In this document: piece after piece, positions 1-9,547 of the stretch
Layout of the letters: the number at the start of each line of letters is the position of its first letter
Position numbering within the stretch: the stretch's first letter is position 1
Origin: Paulinella micropora
Taxonomy: Eukaryota > Cercozoa > Imbricatea > Euglyphida
DNA length: 40,131 nt
Assembly: GCA_009731375.1 (NCBI GenBank)
Contig: BJOX01000031.1
Coordinates: forward strand, 781,171 to 821,301
Direction: 5' to 3'
Position numbers and translations under genes: made by a program
Notes under the pieces: generated by a model
Databases searched by the model: none
Seen by the model: the letters and a program-made list of their open reading frames with translations, nothing else
Told to the model about the DNA's origin: nothing

Positions 1-177
1 CCCGTGAGGGGAGTACGAAGAATTGACGATAGGCTCTAATGACACCCCCGCAAGGGCAGTTCCAACACTTCCAGACGGACCGGTATGTTCAATGAAAATA
101 CTGGTGGCACCGACTGGAATCGAACTGGCGACAGGGCCCAGATGGTAGAACTTGACCACTGGGCTATCACGGTGTCC
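1..177 (-). mobile_element. tRNA-derived SINE, 5' part (cut by window edge)
   Basis: Read on the minus strand, 177 to 102 has a tRNA-like head. It contains a pol III box A (TAGCCCAGTGG, plus positions 156-166) and a box B (AGTTCGATTCC, 117-127), and ends in GGTGCCACCA. The acceptor strands (GGACACC and GGTGCC) pair imperfectly and no clean anticodon arm forms, so I call it a SINE head rather than a working tRNA gene. Positions 1-101 are the SINE body. The terminal 26 bases (1-26) are the exact reverse complement of 12411-12436, where a second copy continues into an (ATT)n tail; this shows a dispersed family. An (AAT)n tract lies just upstream of the head. Pol III transcription and LINE-dependent mobilisation are known for SINEs as a class; here they are inferred. 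Confidence 0.62.
102..177 (-). promoter_or_regulatory. Internal pol III promoter (A and B boxes) of the SINE head
   Basis: Box A at 156-166 and box B at 117-127 (both read on the minus strand) match the eukaryotic consensus and are about 30 bases apart, as in tRNA genes. Activity is inferred from the motif match only. Confidence 0.55.
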
Positions 178-178
178 A

Positions 179-179
<1 letters not shown>

Positions 180-232
<53 letters not shown>

Positions 233-233
233 T

Positions 234-286
<53 letters not shown>

Positions 287-291
287 CATAA
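180..291. repeat. (AAT)n microsatellite
   Basis: Trinucleotide array with a few interruptions (TTTT near 232-235, CAT near 287). On the minus strand it is an (ATT)n run immediately 5' of the SINE head. It could be the tail of an adjacent SINE or the insertion target. Confidence 0.9.
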
Positions 292-713
292 TAATCCATC
301 CGAGTGGCCACATCTCGCCCAATCAAGCAGCAGCCAAAAAATATTTTCACGACAGTCAATCAAGAGGCAAAATATTCTAATTCCGAACTCGTTTTTTCTG
401 CATCGACATTCGAGATACAAAAGTGCTAAGCGCGTGATTAGACAGCTCTTGCCCTGAGCCTTTCTTGAACGATGGCTCCGGTATAGTCGTGGTATGGAAA
501 ACGATGCCATCAAAAAGTTGTGTCGCCTCGAGAACGTCGTGCGTGATAGATTGTGTATAGATTTTCCATAGATTGTGCATAGATTTGAGCATAGATTTGA
601 GCATAGATTTGAGCATGATTTGTGCATAATTTGCGTAGATTGTGCATAGATTTGTGCACAATGCGCCACTGCCTTAGCTGCATGCTGCAGGGACGCCCCT
701 GGCTGCATCTGCA
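292..713. repeat. Unique AT-rich stretch plus 12-bp tandem repeat
   Basis: No gene is recognised in 292-540. From about 545 to 660 a degenerate 12-bp unit (AGATTTGAGCAT and variants) repeats about nine times. Open frames through it are low-complexity products of the repeat. Confidence 0.6.
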
Positions 714-796
714 TGCATGCATACATACATACATACATCAAGGAGAGGTGCACAATGCGCGAGGGATCTTGGTAGTGAGATAGACAGATAGATAGG

Positions 797-871
<75 letters not shown>

Positions 872-1086
872 GTAGGTAGGTAGGTAGGGCATGTGGCGAT
901 GTGCAGCAAGTTCTCTTGTGCACATAGCTGAGAGTTTGTTTGCTTTCGGGTTTTGGTTTCGTTCGGTTTTTTGTGAGTTGCTTAATTTTTGGTTTGCTTT
1001 GTGGAACTTTGTTGTTGTTGTTGTTGTTGTTGTTGTTTGTTTGTTTGTTTGTTTGTTTCTTTTCTTTTCTTTTCTTTTCTTTTATT
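714..1086. repeat. Compound microsatellites: ATAC, TAGA, GGTA, TTG, TTTG, TTTTC
   Basis: A run of (ACAT)n near 714-738, (TAGA)n at 781-875, (GGTA)n to 890, then after a short unique piece (TTG)n from about 1010, (TTTG)n and (TTTTC)n to 1086. No gene is seen. Confidence 0.9.
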
Positions 1087-1254
1087 CGCGCGTTTTGAGT
1101 TTGAATAGGGAAAATTCCTTCCAAAAACATGACTTTTCACATATGTATCTTTGCCAAACGGCACTTTCAATGGTGAAATAGTTTGTTCAGTGGTAGAATC
1201 ATGTTTGATGTAAAAAATATGAAGGTAAAAATTTTACAACCACAACCATAACCA

Positions 1255-1355
1255 CACAACAACAACAACAACAACGACAACTACTACTACTACTACTATA
1301 CTAGAGGGGGGGGGGGGNNNNNNNNNNNNNNNNGGGGGGGGGGGGGGGGGGGGGA
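1255..1355. repeat. (AAC)n/(ACT)n and poly-G around an N gap
   Basis: Short trinucleotide arrays run into poly-G that borders the gap at 1318-1333 on both sides. The G runs may be a sequencing artefact. Confidence 0.75.
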
Positions 1356-1493
1356 CACCATTAGCAACTGACTTTTTTTTTAGCATAACTTTTCTGCAGA
1401 ATGAATTTTCAATAAATGCCTTTCCAAGATATGAAAGTACATTGGTACTTGAAATGGTGGACAAACGAACGTTAACACTCGTCGTTTGTACGA

Positions 1494-1738
1494 TGTTGTT
1501 GTTGTTGTTGTTGTTGTTGTTGTCTTTGTTACGTACGTACGTACGTAAGTACGTATGTACGTACGTACGTATGTACGTACGTACGTATGTACGTACGTAC
1601 GTACGCATGTACGTAACGTACGTATGTATGTACGTACATACATACATACATGCATACATACCTACATACACACCCTGGGAAACAATCTTGCCTTACGCGC
1701 TAGGCTACATACATACATACGTACATACATACATACTG
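1494..1738. repeat. (TTG)n and (GTAC/GTAT/ACAT)n microsatellites
   Basis: Tetranucleotide repeats rich in ACGT steps, interrupted by a unique piece at about 1673-1705. The left arm of a large inverted repeat begins exactly where the last ACAT unit ends. Confidence 0.9.
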
Positions 1739-2078
1739 TAGGCGCAGACAGGTAAATATGCGAGCTTTTCTTATACCCCTATACACAGTGATGTATAGAT
1801 GAGCTATGTCTAGTCAAGATATAGTTATACCAGTTTCTACATATACTTTGAGCCGGTTGAAAACGATAATATTAAACAAGTAACCGGTATTACCTTTTAC
1901 GCAGGATAATATTATCGTTAGGGCGGACAATAGGAAATTGCTCTGTTTCCTTTTTGTTCCTTGGCTCTGATAGTCTCCTACATTTTCCCACCATACTGGT
2001 TTCCTCTCTTTTGCAGAGGAGGAAGTTTAGGTTATTCTCAGAGTGATTGGATTGAGTGGATATAGACCCCGGCTTGCA
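1737..2078 (+). repeat. Long inverted repeat, left arm
   Basis: Read left to right it starts TGTAGGCGCAGAC and ends GGCTTGCA. Nearly the whole 342 bases can be aligned with the reverse complement of 2416-2805, with scattered substitutions and indels. Shared landmarks include TTCTTATACCCCTATACACAG, GAAAACGATAATATTAA and CTCTCTTTTGCAGA. No transposase frame is present. Confidence 0.85.
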
Positions 2079-2415
2079 ATAAATAATCTTATATCTTTCT
2101 GATCTTAACCTAGAAAAGTGGAGTCCCAGCCTTATTTTTTCTATATTCCAGTGAATCCATTCAAGCAGGTTGAGAAAAGCCACTTCCGCCCTAAGAGAAA
2201 GAAAGGAAGGGTGGTGGAGGAGCGTAGGAAAGGAGCTGAGGTGTGAGGAGTGTGCAGTACACAAAAACAACAGACTGAAACTTAGCACAGAGGCCCAAAC
2301 AGCGGCAGGGCAAGACACTCGTTGTGTGTACGACTCTAACACTAACAATAGTGTGTTTGGTGACTGTGTGGTTTTGTCCGAGTCGGTTATAATCAAAAGA
2401 TATTAGATGATTTAA
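2079..2415. other. Loop/spacer of the long inverted repeat
   Basis: A 337-bp single-copy spacer between the arms. Open frames here (about 78-168 codons in several frames) have no recognisable domain. It could be internal sequence of a foldback element. Confidence 0.5.
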
Positions 2416-2805
2416 TGCAAGCCGGTGTCTATATATATCCACTCAATTCACTGAGCACTCTGAGAATAACCTAATCTTCCTCCTCCGAGTCTGCAAAAGA
2501 GAGGAAAGCACTGTATGGTGGGAAAAGAGTCAAGCAACAAACGTCAAGGAAACAAAGAGCCATTTCCTAATGTCAGCCCTAACGCCGCTTATAATATTAT
2601 CCAGCGTAAAAAATAGCTGAGTACCTGTTACTAGTCTTAATATTATCGTTTTCAATCCGGCCGGCTTAAAAGTATTAATATATAAATAAACTTGAAACTG
2701 ATATAACTATATCTTGCTTGACGAGATATAGCTCATCTTTACATGACTGTGTATAGGGGTATAAGAAAAGATCGCATATTTACCTATCATGAGTCTGCGC
2801 CTACA
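2416..2805 (-). repeat. Long inverted repeat, right arm
   Basis: Inverted, slightly longer (390 bp) partner of 1737-2078, ending GTCTGCGCCTACA. The arms have clearly diverged, so this is an old palindrome rather than an assembly fold-back. No convincing target-site duplication is visible: the left flank is ACATAC and the right flank ATGCCG. Confidence 0.85.
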
Positions 2806-3218
2806 ATGCCGCCTGGTCCCTGCCCGTCTTATATCGTATTATATTAATAGACTGGAACCGTAGTTAATAGTGGTAGATTGGTAAATATCGTCGGTTGAGA
2901 GCTTCCTCTCCTGATCTGTTTCCTCATGGATGTTCGACTCCTGAGGAGTCACACCATTGAGCAAACACTAGCAGCACATGAGGCGTAGTCTTGTTCGATC
3001 CTTATCGTTCCGACTCTACATAGCTCTGTTCAACTTTCCTAGAAGAAAAGAACTATGCCAGTAGACCCGAGCATATGTCATATGGTATCAGTTTGGCTCT
3101 GCACTTCATTCTGTAACCGGAACAGCTACTCTGATATTTAGTCGTCACTCAACGGGAGAGGGGCAGACCAAGGATAAGAGTCAAGTAACGACAAGCCGGA
3201 CGACACTCAATGCCACTA
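2806..3218. other. Non-coding stretch, nothing recognised
   Basis: About 410 bp without a long open frame, simple repeat or motif that I can name, between the long inverted repeat and the end of the piggyBac-like element. Confidence 0.5.
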
Positions 3219-3239
3219 TTGTCGATGTGCCTATGCCTG

Positions 3240-3255
3240 GATGCCATGTGGCAAC
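3240..3255. promoter_or_regulatory. Outer 3' palindrome of the minus-strand piggyBac copy
   Basis: GATGCCATGTGGCAAC, an imperfect palindrome near the element's 3' end. It starts exactly 189 bp from the inner palindrome at 3429. Likely a transposase-binding site, by analogy with subterminal repeats of piggyBac elements (inference). Confidence 0.6.
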
Positions 3256-3428
3256 AGTAAATACAGGACTTCCGGAGCTGAAAAAAATAATAAAATAAAA
3301 AAAATTATTAATAATATTAATACATATTATCTTTTAACTATGTAAAAAAAGAATAATTTATTAAAAAAGTGTTGGAGGCGGCTGCATCAATTTCTGGAGA
3401 ACACCGGCCCCTAGTCTGAAAAGCACTG

Positions 3429-3444
3429 GTTGCCACGTGGCAAC
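3429..3444. promoter_or_regulatory. Inner 3' palindrome of the minus-strand piggyBac copy
   Basis: GTTGCCACGTGGCAAC, a perfect 16-bp palindrome 31 bases past the transposase stop codon. The plus-strand copy has a palindrome at the same 31-base distance from its stop. Confidence 0.65.
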
Positions 3445-3475
3445 AAACAAGTAGGCTACTTCAAGGCCTCGAAAA

Positions 3476-5041
3476 TTAAGTCCGCTGCTTTTTTTTTGCT
3501 GGTTTGCCGTTTTGTTTATGCCAGGCATGACACGTTCTGCCTTCACCGCTACACAGGGGCATGTCGGGGCCACAGGTGCCACAGTAATAGCTCGTGTAAG
3601 ACGACTTGCTGACAGAAGAGGCATACAAACAAACACTACACCTACGTCTTTTGGGCCTCTCTATGCTATCATTATATGCTCTACCTACCTCCTGTTTCTT
3701 TTTTGCTTTGTCCGTCATGATTACTAGGGGGTACCTACGAAGTTCCATGCATTTTGGGATGATAGGTTGGGCAGGGGCATGGGGGTCAGAAGCGAGGGCA
3801 TTGGGGGGTTGGGAATCAGGGGGTGCACCTTGCCTGAGGAGGGCTGCAGCAAGCACAGATTTGAAATACCCCGGCCTGTTGTCGCCCTTCGTCATGTTGA
3901 GGTTGGCCAAGGACGACTGGCTAAAAAAACAATAATGTTTGTAAGCGTTGGTGATAATGAAGTCCATCAAAATCATAAAATCGACCTTCTTCCAGTCATT
4001 CAAAATAAAAGACAAATTGAGAGAGTTTGACCCGTGGCGTGCGGAATTAAACATATCAACCGCATTAAAAGCAGAATAATAAAGGGCCACAGCCTCGCAC
4101 CTGGGGACACGGGGCACAGACTGACTAAAACGAGCATTACGAGGCTTTCCAGGCAAGGTAGTGGAGCAGGTAGCAATAATTTGCTGCTGGTTGTGGTCGT
4201 TTTGGTTGACTGCCAATAGCTTCACCCCCTCCTTTTCGCATGTTGCAGAAGCTAAATCGCCCTTCCCCCCCCCCCCCTTCTACTGTGTAGAAGCCGCACA
4301 GGAAAGCCCACATGAGCAGTCTTCACCATTCCAACAAAATCGACCCCCCTTTTCTTCATCTCGACTGCTGTTTTGCAAGAAGCGAACCAAGAATCGCCGA
4401 TGAAAATGCGACCTGTTCCCCACCACGGCTTGGATAAACGAAGGGTAGTGGCCGTCGTGACTCCAAACTCTTTGGCGAACTCCTTGTGTTTATCTCTGTC
4501 CTTACCCTCCACTATTTCCATGGCGATACAGACCCCCGTTTCGACATCGCACGCTGTATGATATTCCCTTCCAACAGGGATTGGCTTACGGGGGACACAC
4601 ATTTGGCCAGGCATACCTTCCCCTGTATATTGACCCATGCTCTCATCGATAGTAATTACCCCCCCAGGAACGATTGCAGCCCTTGCCTTGGCGTCAACAG
4701 CTTCAGCGAATGCTCGAATTGGCAAAAAAGGATCATCATCAGTTGCAGGGGGGCCAGTACGTAGACATTTCAAAATGGTGTCGAAGCGATTCAGCGCCAT
4801 ATACTCACCAAAACCATCTCCTGGCAAGCCATCCGTCCCCTCACCCTCCTTGGGGGCCCAGTGCGACCTTCTTCGACCCCTGTCTGCAATGGAAATGCGT
4901 ACCAGCAGCCCCAAAAAAAGCCAGAACTCCTCAGTGGACAATGCTTTTGCTAAACCATTATTTTGTTGTTTTGCAAGCTCCTGGTTGGTGAGCTGAAGGA
5001 TGGATGTTAAAGCCGACATGGGGAAAAAATGAAGAAAGTGT
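3476..5041 (-). CDS. piggyBac-like transposase, catalytic exon (one frameshift)
   Basis: Reads from 5041 (or the ATG at 5019, MSALTSI) to a stop at 3476. The order is: helical N-terminus with STEEFWLFLGLLVRIS, typical of DDE_Tnp_1_7 proteins; VITIDES, first catalytic Asp near 4647; IGDSWFASCKT, second Asp near 4392; FNAVDMFN, third Asp near 4056; a Pro-rich linker; and a cysteine-rich finger (CSVC...CGTC...CSGEGRTCHAWH) with a lysine-rich tail. The protein would bind the transposon ends and catalyse cut-and-paste transposition in the nucleus. A 13-base C run at 4265-4277 shifts the frame; immediately beyond it the homology resumes (KGDLASATCEK), matching the plus-strand relative. All key residues are present, so this copy is one base change from open. 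Confidence 0.85.
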
Positions 5042-5309
5042 CTACAAACCGGAAAAACAAAAAAATAAAATAAAAAAATTTTGGCAATCACGCAAAATTT
5101 TGCACGAAAGCGGACACCATGATGACAAAAAAAAACAAACAAAACAAAGGGAGTTGAAATTAATTTTCATTACATTATTTCTCTGCAACGACATAACAAT
5201 ATTCAAAAAAAAACCAGATACATGTAAAAAAAGTGTATGGGGTATGGATGCAAACTGGAATAAGAAAAACAAAACGAAATGGCAAAGAAAGAGGAGGGGG
5301 GACGCGAGG
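5042..5309 (-). other. Intron-like spacer of the piggyBac-like element
   Basis: T-rich on the minus strand, with possible 3' splice acceptors: TTCTTATTCCAG, GTCGTTGCAG and, just before the second coding block, CCGGTTTGTAG followed by ACACTTTC. The plus-strand relative has the same acceptors in the same order (TTCCTATTCCAG, TTGTTTCAG, CCTGTGTGTAG then ACACTTTT). That supports a conserved intron. An alternative is that the element encodes two separate proteins. Confidence 0.5.
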
Positions 5310-5869
5310 GGGGAGATGTCAAACTTCTCTTCCATCGTAGACTTTGCCTTGTGGCGAGGACGATCTGCTCCCCAGTCCACTGCCTGGGGACCCACTTTCC
5401 AGTCAAAGCCCTTCCCCAACACATTTTGTTTCTCCTCCTCCACTTGCTGGGCTGTATAGGGGCTGGGGTTAAGAAAGGGAACAGCCTCATCCTCACCTCC
5501 CTCCTCCTCCTCCTCTTTTTCCTCACCCGCCTCATCCAGATTCTGTTGCTGTTTTTGTTCCTCCTCCTGTTCCTCCTGTTCTTCTTCTTCATCCTCCGAA
5601 ACCTCCATCTCCACCTCTTTCTCCTCTGCATTCATGAACTTCAAACTCGACCCTGCCTGCCCAGGCTCTGGCTTCAAATGCTTCGTGAAGAAGTAATAAT
5701 CCTTGCCATCAAAACGCAGCGTGGTTAAAGCTTTTTGGTTTTTTGTTTCTTTTTCTGTCAACACCCCCAAAGCCACAATGTCCTTAAAGGTGGGATCGCC
5801 AAATTTCTTTTTTGCCCAAGCCCTCCCCAAGCGCACAACAGGGACTGAAAGGGTGTCTCCCACCTCCAT
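5310..5869 (-). CDS. piggyBac-like element, N-terminal exon/ORF
   Basis: I start at the ATG at 5867-5869 (MEVGDTLSV), just after the element's 5' palindromes; an upstream in-frame ATG at 5920 is possible. The first ~70 residues form a compact region (aromatic and charged, with VVRLGRAW and DGKDYYFF). Then comes a strongly acidic Glu/Gln-rich linker of ~70 residues and a conserved block GKGFDWKVGPQAVDWGADRP. The same block is present in the plus-strand relative at about 36090-36145 (GKGFDWKLGPQAVDWGADRP), so it is under protein-level constraint. Function is unknown: I infer a target-binding or regulatory N-terminus of the transposase. In the plus copy the block ends with a GTAAGC-like splice donor or a stop; here the matching bases are GTCCCC, so splicing of this copy may be impaired. 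Confidence 0.65.
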
Positions 5870-6091
5870 CTTTTCCAAAAAAAAATCGTTATGTGGTGAA
5901 TTTACGTGGAAAAAGTGCACTGGGAGGGGTCACCCTTCAATAGAAAAAAAAATAACTTCAACTAAAAGTTTTGTCGAGAAATTTTACGACGCGCTTGTTA
6001 GGGACTTTTCCAACAGTTTTCTAGCGTTTTATTCATGAAAACAGCCACGGTTTAGTCGTGAGAATTTTTTAAAAATTAGTACTGAAAAATT

Positions 6092-6127
6092 GTTGCCACA
6101 TGGCAACAAATGTTGCCACATGGCAAC
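6092..6127. promoter_or_regulatory. Twin 5' palindromes of the minus-strand piggyBac copy
   Basis: Two identical sites GTTGCCACATGGCAAC at 6092-6107 and 6112-6127. Their starts are 20 bp apart, about two helical turns, so two bound dimers would lie on the same face of the DNA. They lie between the element's end and the start codon at 5869, so they could also influence transcription. Confidence 0.65.
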
Positions 6128-6146
6128 GCCAGGCACATAGACACTA

Positions 6147-6482
6147 TGTATTGTGCGGGCCGGCCGACAATTCCTTTTCCCCCTTTGGGGGAAGCCGCCA
6201 CAAGCGGTCGACCCCCACGCCGAAGACTGATTCCTCATTCGAAGGCGCTCTCGACCGACCGACACATGACATAATGCATTCCGGCTGTCGAATAAGTAAA
6301 AATAATTTGTCCACGTCCAGTGCGAGTCTCATCCGTGAGAACTCGTGCCCCCGAACTCCAGCTCTTCCTTTCACTGGCATCGGATATATATATGTCATCT
6401 CTTGATCCTCCCCTTCCGTCGAAAAGAAAAAGTAGCTGATGATCCGTAAGCGACATCAGATTCAATTGCAATCCGCATAATG
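6147..6482. other. Non-coding stretch next to the pol remnant
   Basis: Between the piggyBac end and the end of the minus-strand pol remnant. It could include a 3' untranslated region or LTR piece of that retroelement, but I find no matching second LTR. Short open frames here have no recognisable content. Confidence 0.4.
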
Positions 6483-7503
6483 TCACGTTTTGGCTCGCTT
6501 CCGCGGCCTTCCACGACCCTTGTGCTCTTCTGCTACGAGCGGTGCCTGTTTTGGTCTCCTCTTTTTCGCCGCAACTTCCTTATCACACTTCGGTGCACCC
6601 ACCAGTAAAAACGATATGCCCGCACTCTGGACCTCGTCCCATATGCGAAGCGGAATCCTACGTTCCTCCGTCAAATCAAACTGCATACTACTCTCGGCAT
6701 CAGTTGCACCGTCCAAGGTGTGAAATCCTCGTGGTCTTTCTCGTCGGATTGACGCATCCCATTGTTCCAAGCCTTCCCCGTCTCGAAACACTGGTGCAAA
6801 GATCCTGTCCCGCGTGAGCTCGACCTCACTTTTGCTTCTCCAAAACTGCATTGTTGGTGCTAACCTCAACGCAGCTCGTACCCGTGTTTGCGGCTGTACA
6901 TACGTAACTTACATTAAAAAGAAATGAACGAAATCCTTATCCAGAACCGTATCCTCATGCGGTCGACATAGATAGAACTTATCTACCTGCCATTCGATCT
7001 TAGCCACATATTTGCCGGCTATCCACGGCTTCTTCCATACCGTACCCTTACGGCCCTGTACCGCTTCCGTCTGCCTAAGGATAACATCCTTCTTATCCTT
7101 GGCATCCGATTATGCATAATCGTCTCGATTCGCATGCTTCGCTTCCACTTTGCTTTCCTCTTGCTGCTTATGCAGCGCCTCCTCACGCTCCTTACGCGTA
7201 AGCAATGATGGCGGCTGCCTAAACGCCGGTGCTATGCGTCTCAACGCTTGCTCCTCGTTCTCGTCCTGCAGCAAATAAGGACTAAACTTGGCCAAACGCC
7301 GCACATGAACAATATGTTCCCTTCCTCGTACCCCTGTAGGGCCCAGGCGCTATCTTATAATTGTACGCACCTGTCTGCCGTACAATCTTAAATGGTCCAT
7401 GCCACTTATTATAGAACTTGACCGATACCCCCTTCGGTACCGTTGGAACATATAACAAGACCGTATCCCCTTCCTTATACTCTACATGAGAGTACTTACC
7501 CAA
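6483..7503 (-). pseudogene. LTR-retrotransposon Pol C-terminus (integrase C-terminal domain plus tail), decayed
   Basis: The minus-strand frame from about 7503 shows the Ty3/gypsy-like integrase C-terminal barrel signature (EYKEGDTVLLYVPTVPKG, then FYNKWHGPFKIV). A one-base shift near 7325-7335 leads to HIVHVRRLAKFSPYLL, the usual end of that fold. The same frame continues through TAA stops at about 7108 and 6922 to a basic tail ending RGRPRKRAKT (an AT-hook-like GRPRK motif) at 6483. Everything upstream (protease, RT, RNase H, integrase core) is absent; an in-frame TGA occurs just before the barrel. The second stop overlaps ATG-TAAGTTACG, i.e. a GTAAGT donor-like site. This is a relic; the family assignment rests on the integrase tail alone. 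Confidence 0.65.
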
Positions 7504-8057
7504 TTCCTGTCACAGCCTCACACTTCCTAACGTATTTGCAATTACGATAATACCGTTTTATACATTAGTCGTTATTCAGTGGCACAGGTGGCACTTAACT
7601 ATTTACCAATACAGTATGTCAGTTACCATTTTAATCAGTACGGATGGATGGTTAGTTAGGACGTAGTATAGGTAGAACAGTTACAGTCATTCAGTCCATA
7701 TTATAATTAGTCACAGTCATTAATTTTGCTTTCAACCATAATCATTGCAAGTGACGTGGCATAGTTCTAGAGTAAAACGGAAAGTGATTGTATTCTCAGT
7801 AAAGTTCAGTTCCAGTAACAAGGAAGTAGTCGTGGGATCATTTTAGTGTCATTTACTGACATCCGGAACTCAATCTGCCGGAATTCCTCAGAAGGAATAG
7901 TCCGTCAATTGTGTTTAATCAGACTTGCTTTTAGTCGTGTGTATTTCGGATTCACGTCCGGAGCACTCCTCTCAGTTCGGTTCACAGTTTTATTCATCAA
8001 CGAATACATTCAGTCATCGTCTTTCACGGTTATGCAGCCTTGATTGCTAATGACCTC
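7504..8057. other. Non-coding stretch between pol remnant and gag remnant
   Basis: About 550 bp with no long open frame. It could be an LTR/leader of the gag-bearing element to its right, but I could not find terminal TG...CA repeats, a primer-binding site or a second copy. Confidence 0.4.
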
Positions 8058-9330
8058 ATGAGCAAGACACAGACCCCCAAACTACTCAACCTTGGAAGCG
8101 TACCCACTCTCAAACCCAATGAACGACTTTACCAGGAATGGAAATTTCAGTTCCATTCCTTCACCTACGGAGATAGCGCAGAATTGGGAGACATGGTAGC
8201 CTCCGTGTTTGAGGAACCGGACAAAGCCATAGCCAAATTCCCCTACGACCCTACCAAAATCCGTATTGCAGAAGACTGGTCAGAGTCTTCAGATGACGAG
8301 CAAGAAACACAACACCCGAAAGAGAGCGAAAAGGACAAGCCTAAACAGCAAGGCAAAACCGCCGGTGCTCAGAAAGGTAGTACCTCAGCACTCTCGAAAA
8401 CAGAAGACAAACTGGAAGAAGAGAGAAAGGCCAGACGATCACAGACAACCAAGAGAGCCCATTCCAAAAAAAAAAGACAAACAAACAATATGCACAACGA
8501 ATGCGTAGGTTGGGACTTTACGTCTCTGTAGCTTTCAAAGACCAGTCCTAGTGACGATGTGCATGGGAGTGGAAGACAGAAGCCCCTTTGGCATGTTAGT
8601 CTTAGTGGAAAAAAAGGTATGGAGGCAAATCACTTCTTGATATGATCATAAGATGGCAAAGGTATATTGTCGCTACCCCTAAGGGATACATTGCCTACTG
8701 GCTAGACGAAAACCATCTACGGAACTACAAGATTATGGTGGCAAAATCCCTAACGAATTTTTCACCGCACAGCTCTTGTATAAACTCTCCTACCACCCGG
8801 CTTTTGGAGGGCTAGATGCCCTGATGATACAGTTCGAAAACAAGGGGATTACTGCTCACTCTGAAGTAGAAGACATGCTCAGAAAGATCTAGGTTAAGTA
8901 TAAACTGAAACCGATAACTCAGAAAAAGATACTTGGAGCAGGCAAAACCCCTGACAAAACTAACGGACAACGCAAGACCACCGAAAGATCATTCGTGTCT
9001 GAACAGTCAGACAGCGAAACAAGACGTTGCTTCAACTGCAACGGGACAGGTCATTTAGCGTTTGAGTGCCAGAACACCTGCACTAAAAACAGCTGCAAGA
9101 AAGGCAAAGGTAAACACCCCCGTAAGGATTGCCCTCGTGACAAGAAACGTAGGCATACAGGAACAAAACCCTCTAAGAAATCCCCAAGATCTACTGTCGC
9201 TGTCGCAGAGCAAGCCTCTGACGAACAGGACGAGGAAGAAGGAGAAGAAAAGCCTGAAAAGGAAGAACAGGATGACACAGAACACGAGGATGATTCTCCC
9301 TCTGTGTTCGTTGTCATGGTGGAAGCTTAG
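8058..9330 (+). pseudogene. LTR-retrotransposon Gag-like protein with CCHC zinc knuckle, decayed
   Basis: Starts with the ATG at 8058 (MSKTQTPKLLNLGSV). The order is: a ~65-residue region with aromatic residues (YQEWKFQFHSF), a long Lys/Glu-rich linker, then, after frameshifts around 8466-8660, helical capsid-like sequence (EFFTAQLLYKLSYHPAFGG) interrupted by an in-frame TAG at 8889-8891. Last comes CFNCNGTGHLAFEC, a classical CX2CX4HX4C knuckle at about 9028-9069, with a basic then acidic tail to the stop at 9330. Gag packages retrotransposon RNA in cytoplasmic particles. At least two frameshifts and one nonsense codon show it is dead. No pol follows; the adjacent DNA is a CAG-rich repeat and an unrelated PolB fragment. 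Confidence 0.65.
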
Positions 9331-9382
9331 ACCCCGAAGAGGAAGAGAAACCTAATGCTAGACGACGATCAGCTAGACAGAG

Positions 9383-9547
9383 CAGCACTCAGCAAGTCAG
9401 CACTCAGCAAGTCAGCACTCAGCAGGTCAGCAATCAACAGACCAGCGTCAGCAGAATAGCAGACAGCAAAACAGTAGTCGACAGACAAGCAGCAGCAGTC
9501 AACAGACTAGCAGTCAGCAGAACAGCAGACAGCAAGACAATAGTCGA
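9383..9547 (+). repeat. CAG-rich minisatellite at the gag/PolB junction
   Basis: Begins with three near-perfect 15-bp units (CAGCACTCAGCAAGT) at 9383-9427, then degenerates into AGCAGWCAGCARAC-like units with a repeated GTCGACAG. It ends exactly where homology to PolB stops (9548), so it marks the rearrangement junction. Confidence 0.8.

Larger units (their letters stand above)
3220..6146 (-). mobile_element. piggyBac-like DNA transposon, nearly complete copy
   Basis: The ends are imperfect inverted repeats. Reading inward from the left, GTGCCTATGCCTGGATGCCATGTGGCAACA (about 3227-3256) resembles the right end read inward (GTGCCTGGCGTTGCC... at 6136 down to 6107). Each end carries a 16-bp palindrome of the GTTGCCANNTGGCAAC type. 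Inside are two coding blocks on the minus strand (5310-5869 and 3476-5041) separated by an intron-like gap. The transposase has the three Asp residues of the piggyBac catalytic core and a C-terminal cysteine-rich zinc finger. No flanking TTAA, the usual piggyBac target, is seen, so the exact ends are uncertain. The only clear lesion is a frameshift in a 13-base C run, which could even be a sequencing error. Confidence 0.82.

Noticed and set aside
102-177. Functional tRNA gene on the minus strand
   Set aside because: A/B boxes are good but the acceptor stem is mismatched and no proper anticodon arm forms; a second dispersed copy shows it is a SINE.
1890-2442. Frames of 78-168 codons inside the long inverted repeat
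   Set aside because: They run across arm and spacer without any domain, and equivalent frames are not kept in the other arm.
3430-4030. Plus-strand frames opposite the transposase
   Set aside because: Shadows of the minus-strand piggyBac coding region.
7504-8057. A long terminal repeat of the gag-bearing element
   Set aside because: No second copy, TG...CA ends or primer-binding site could be identified by eye; left as unassigned.
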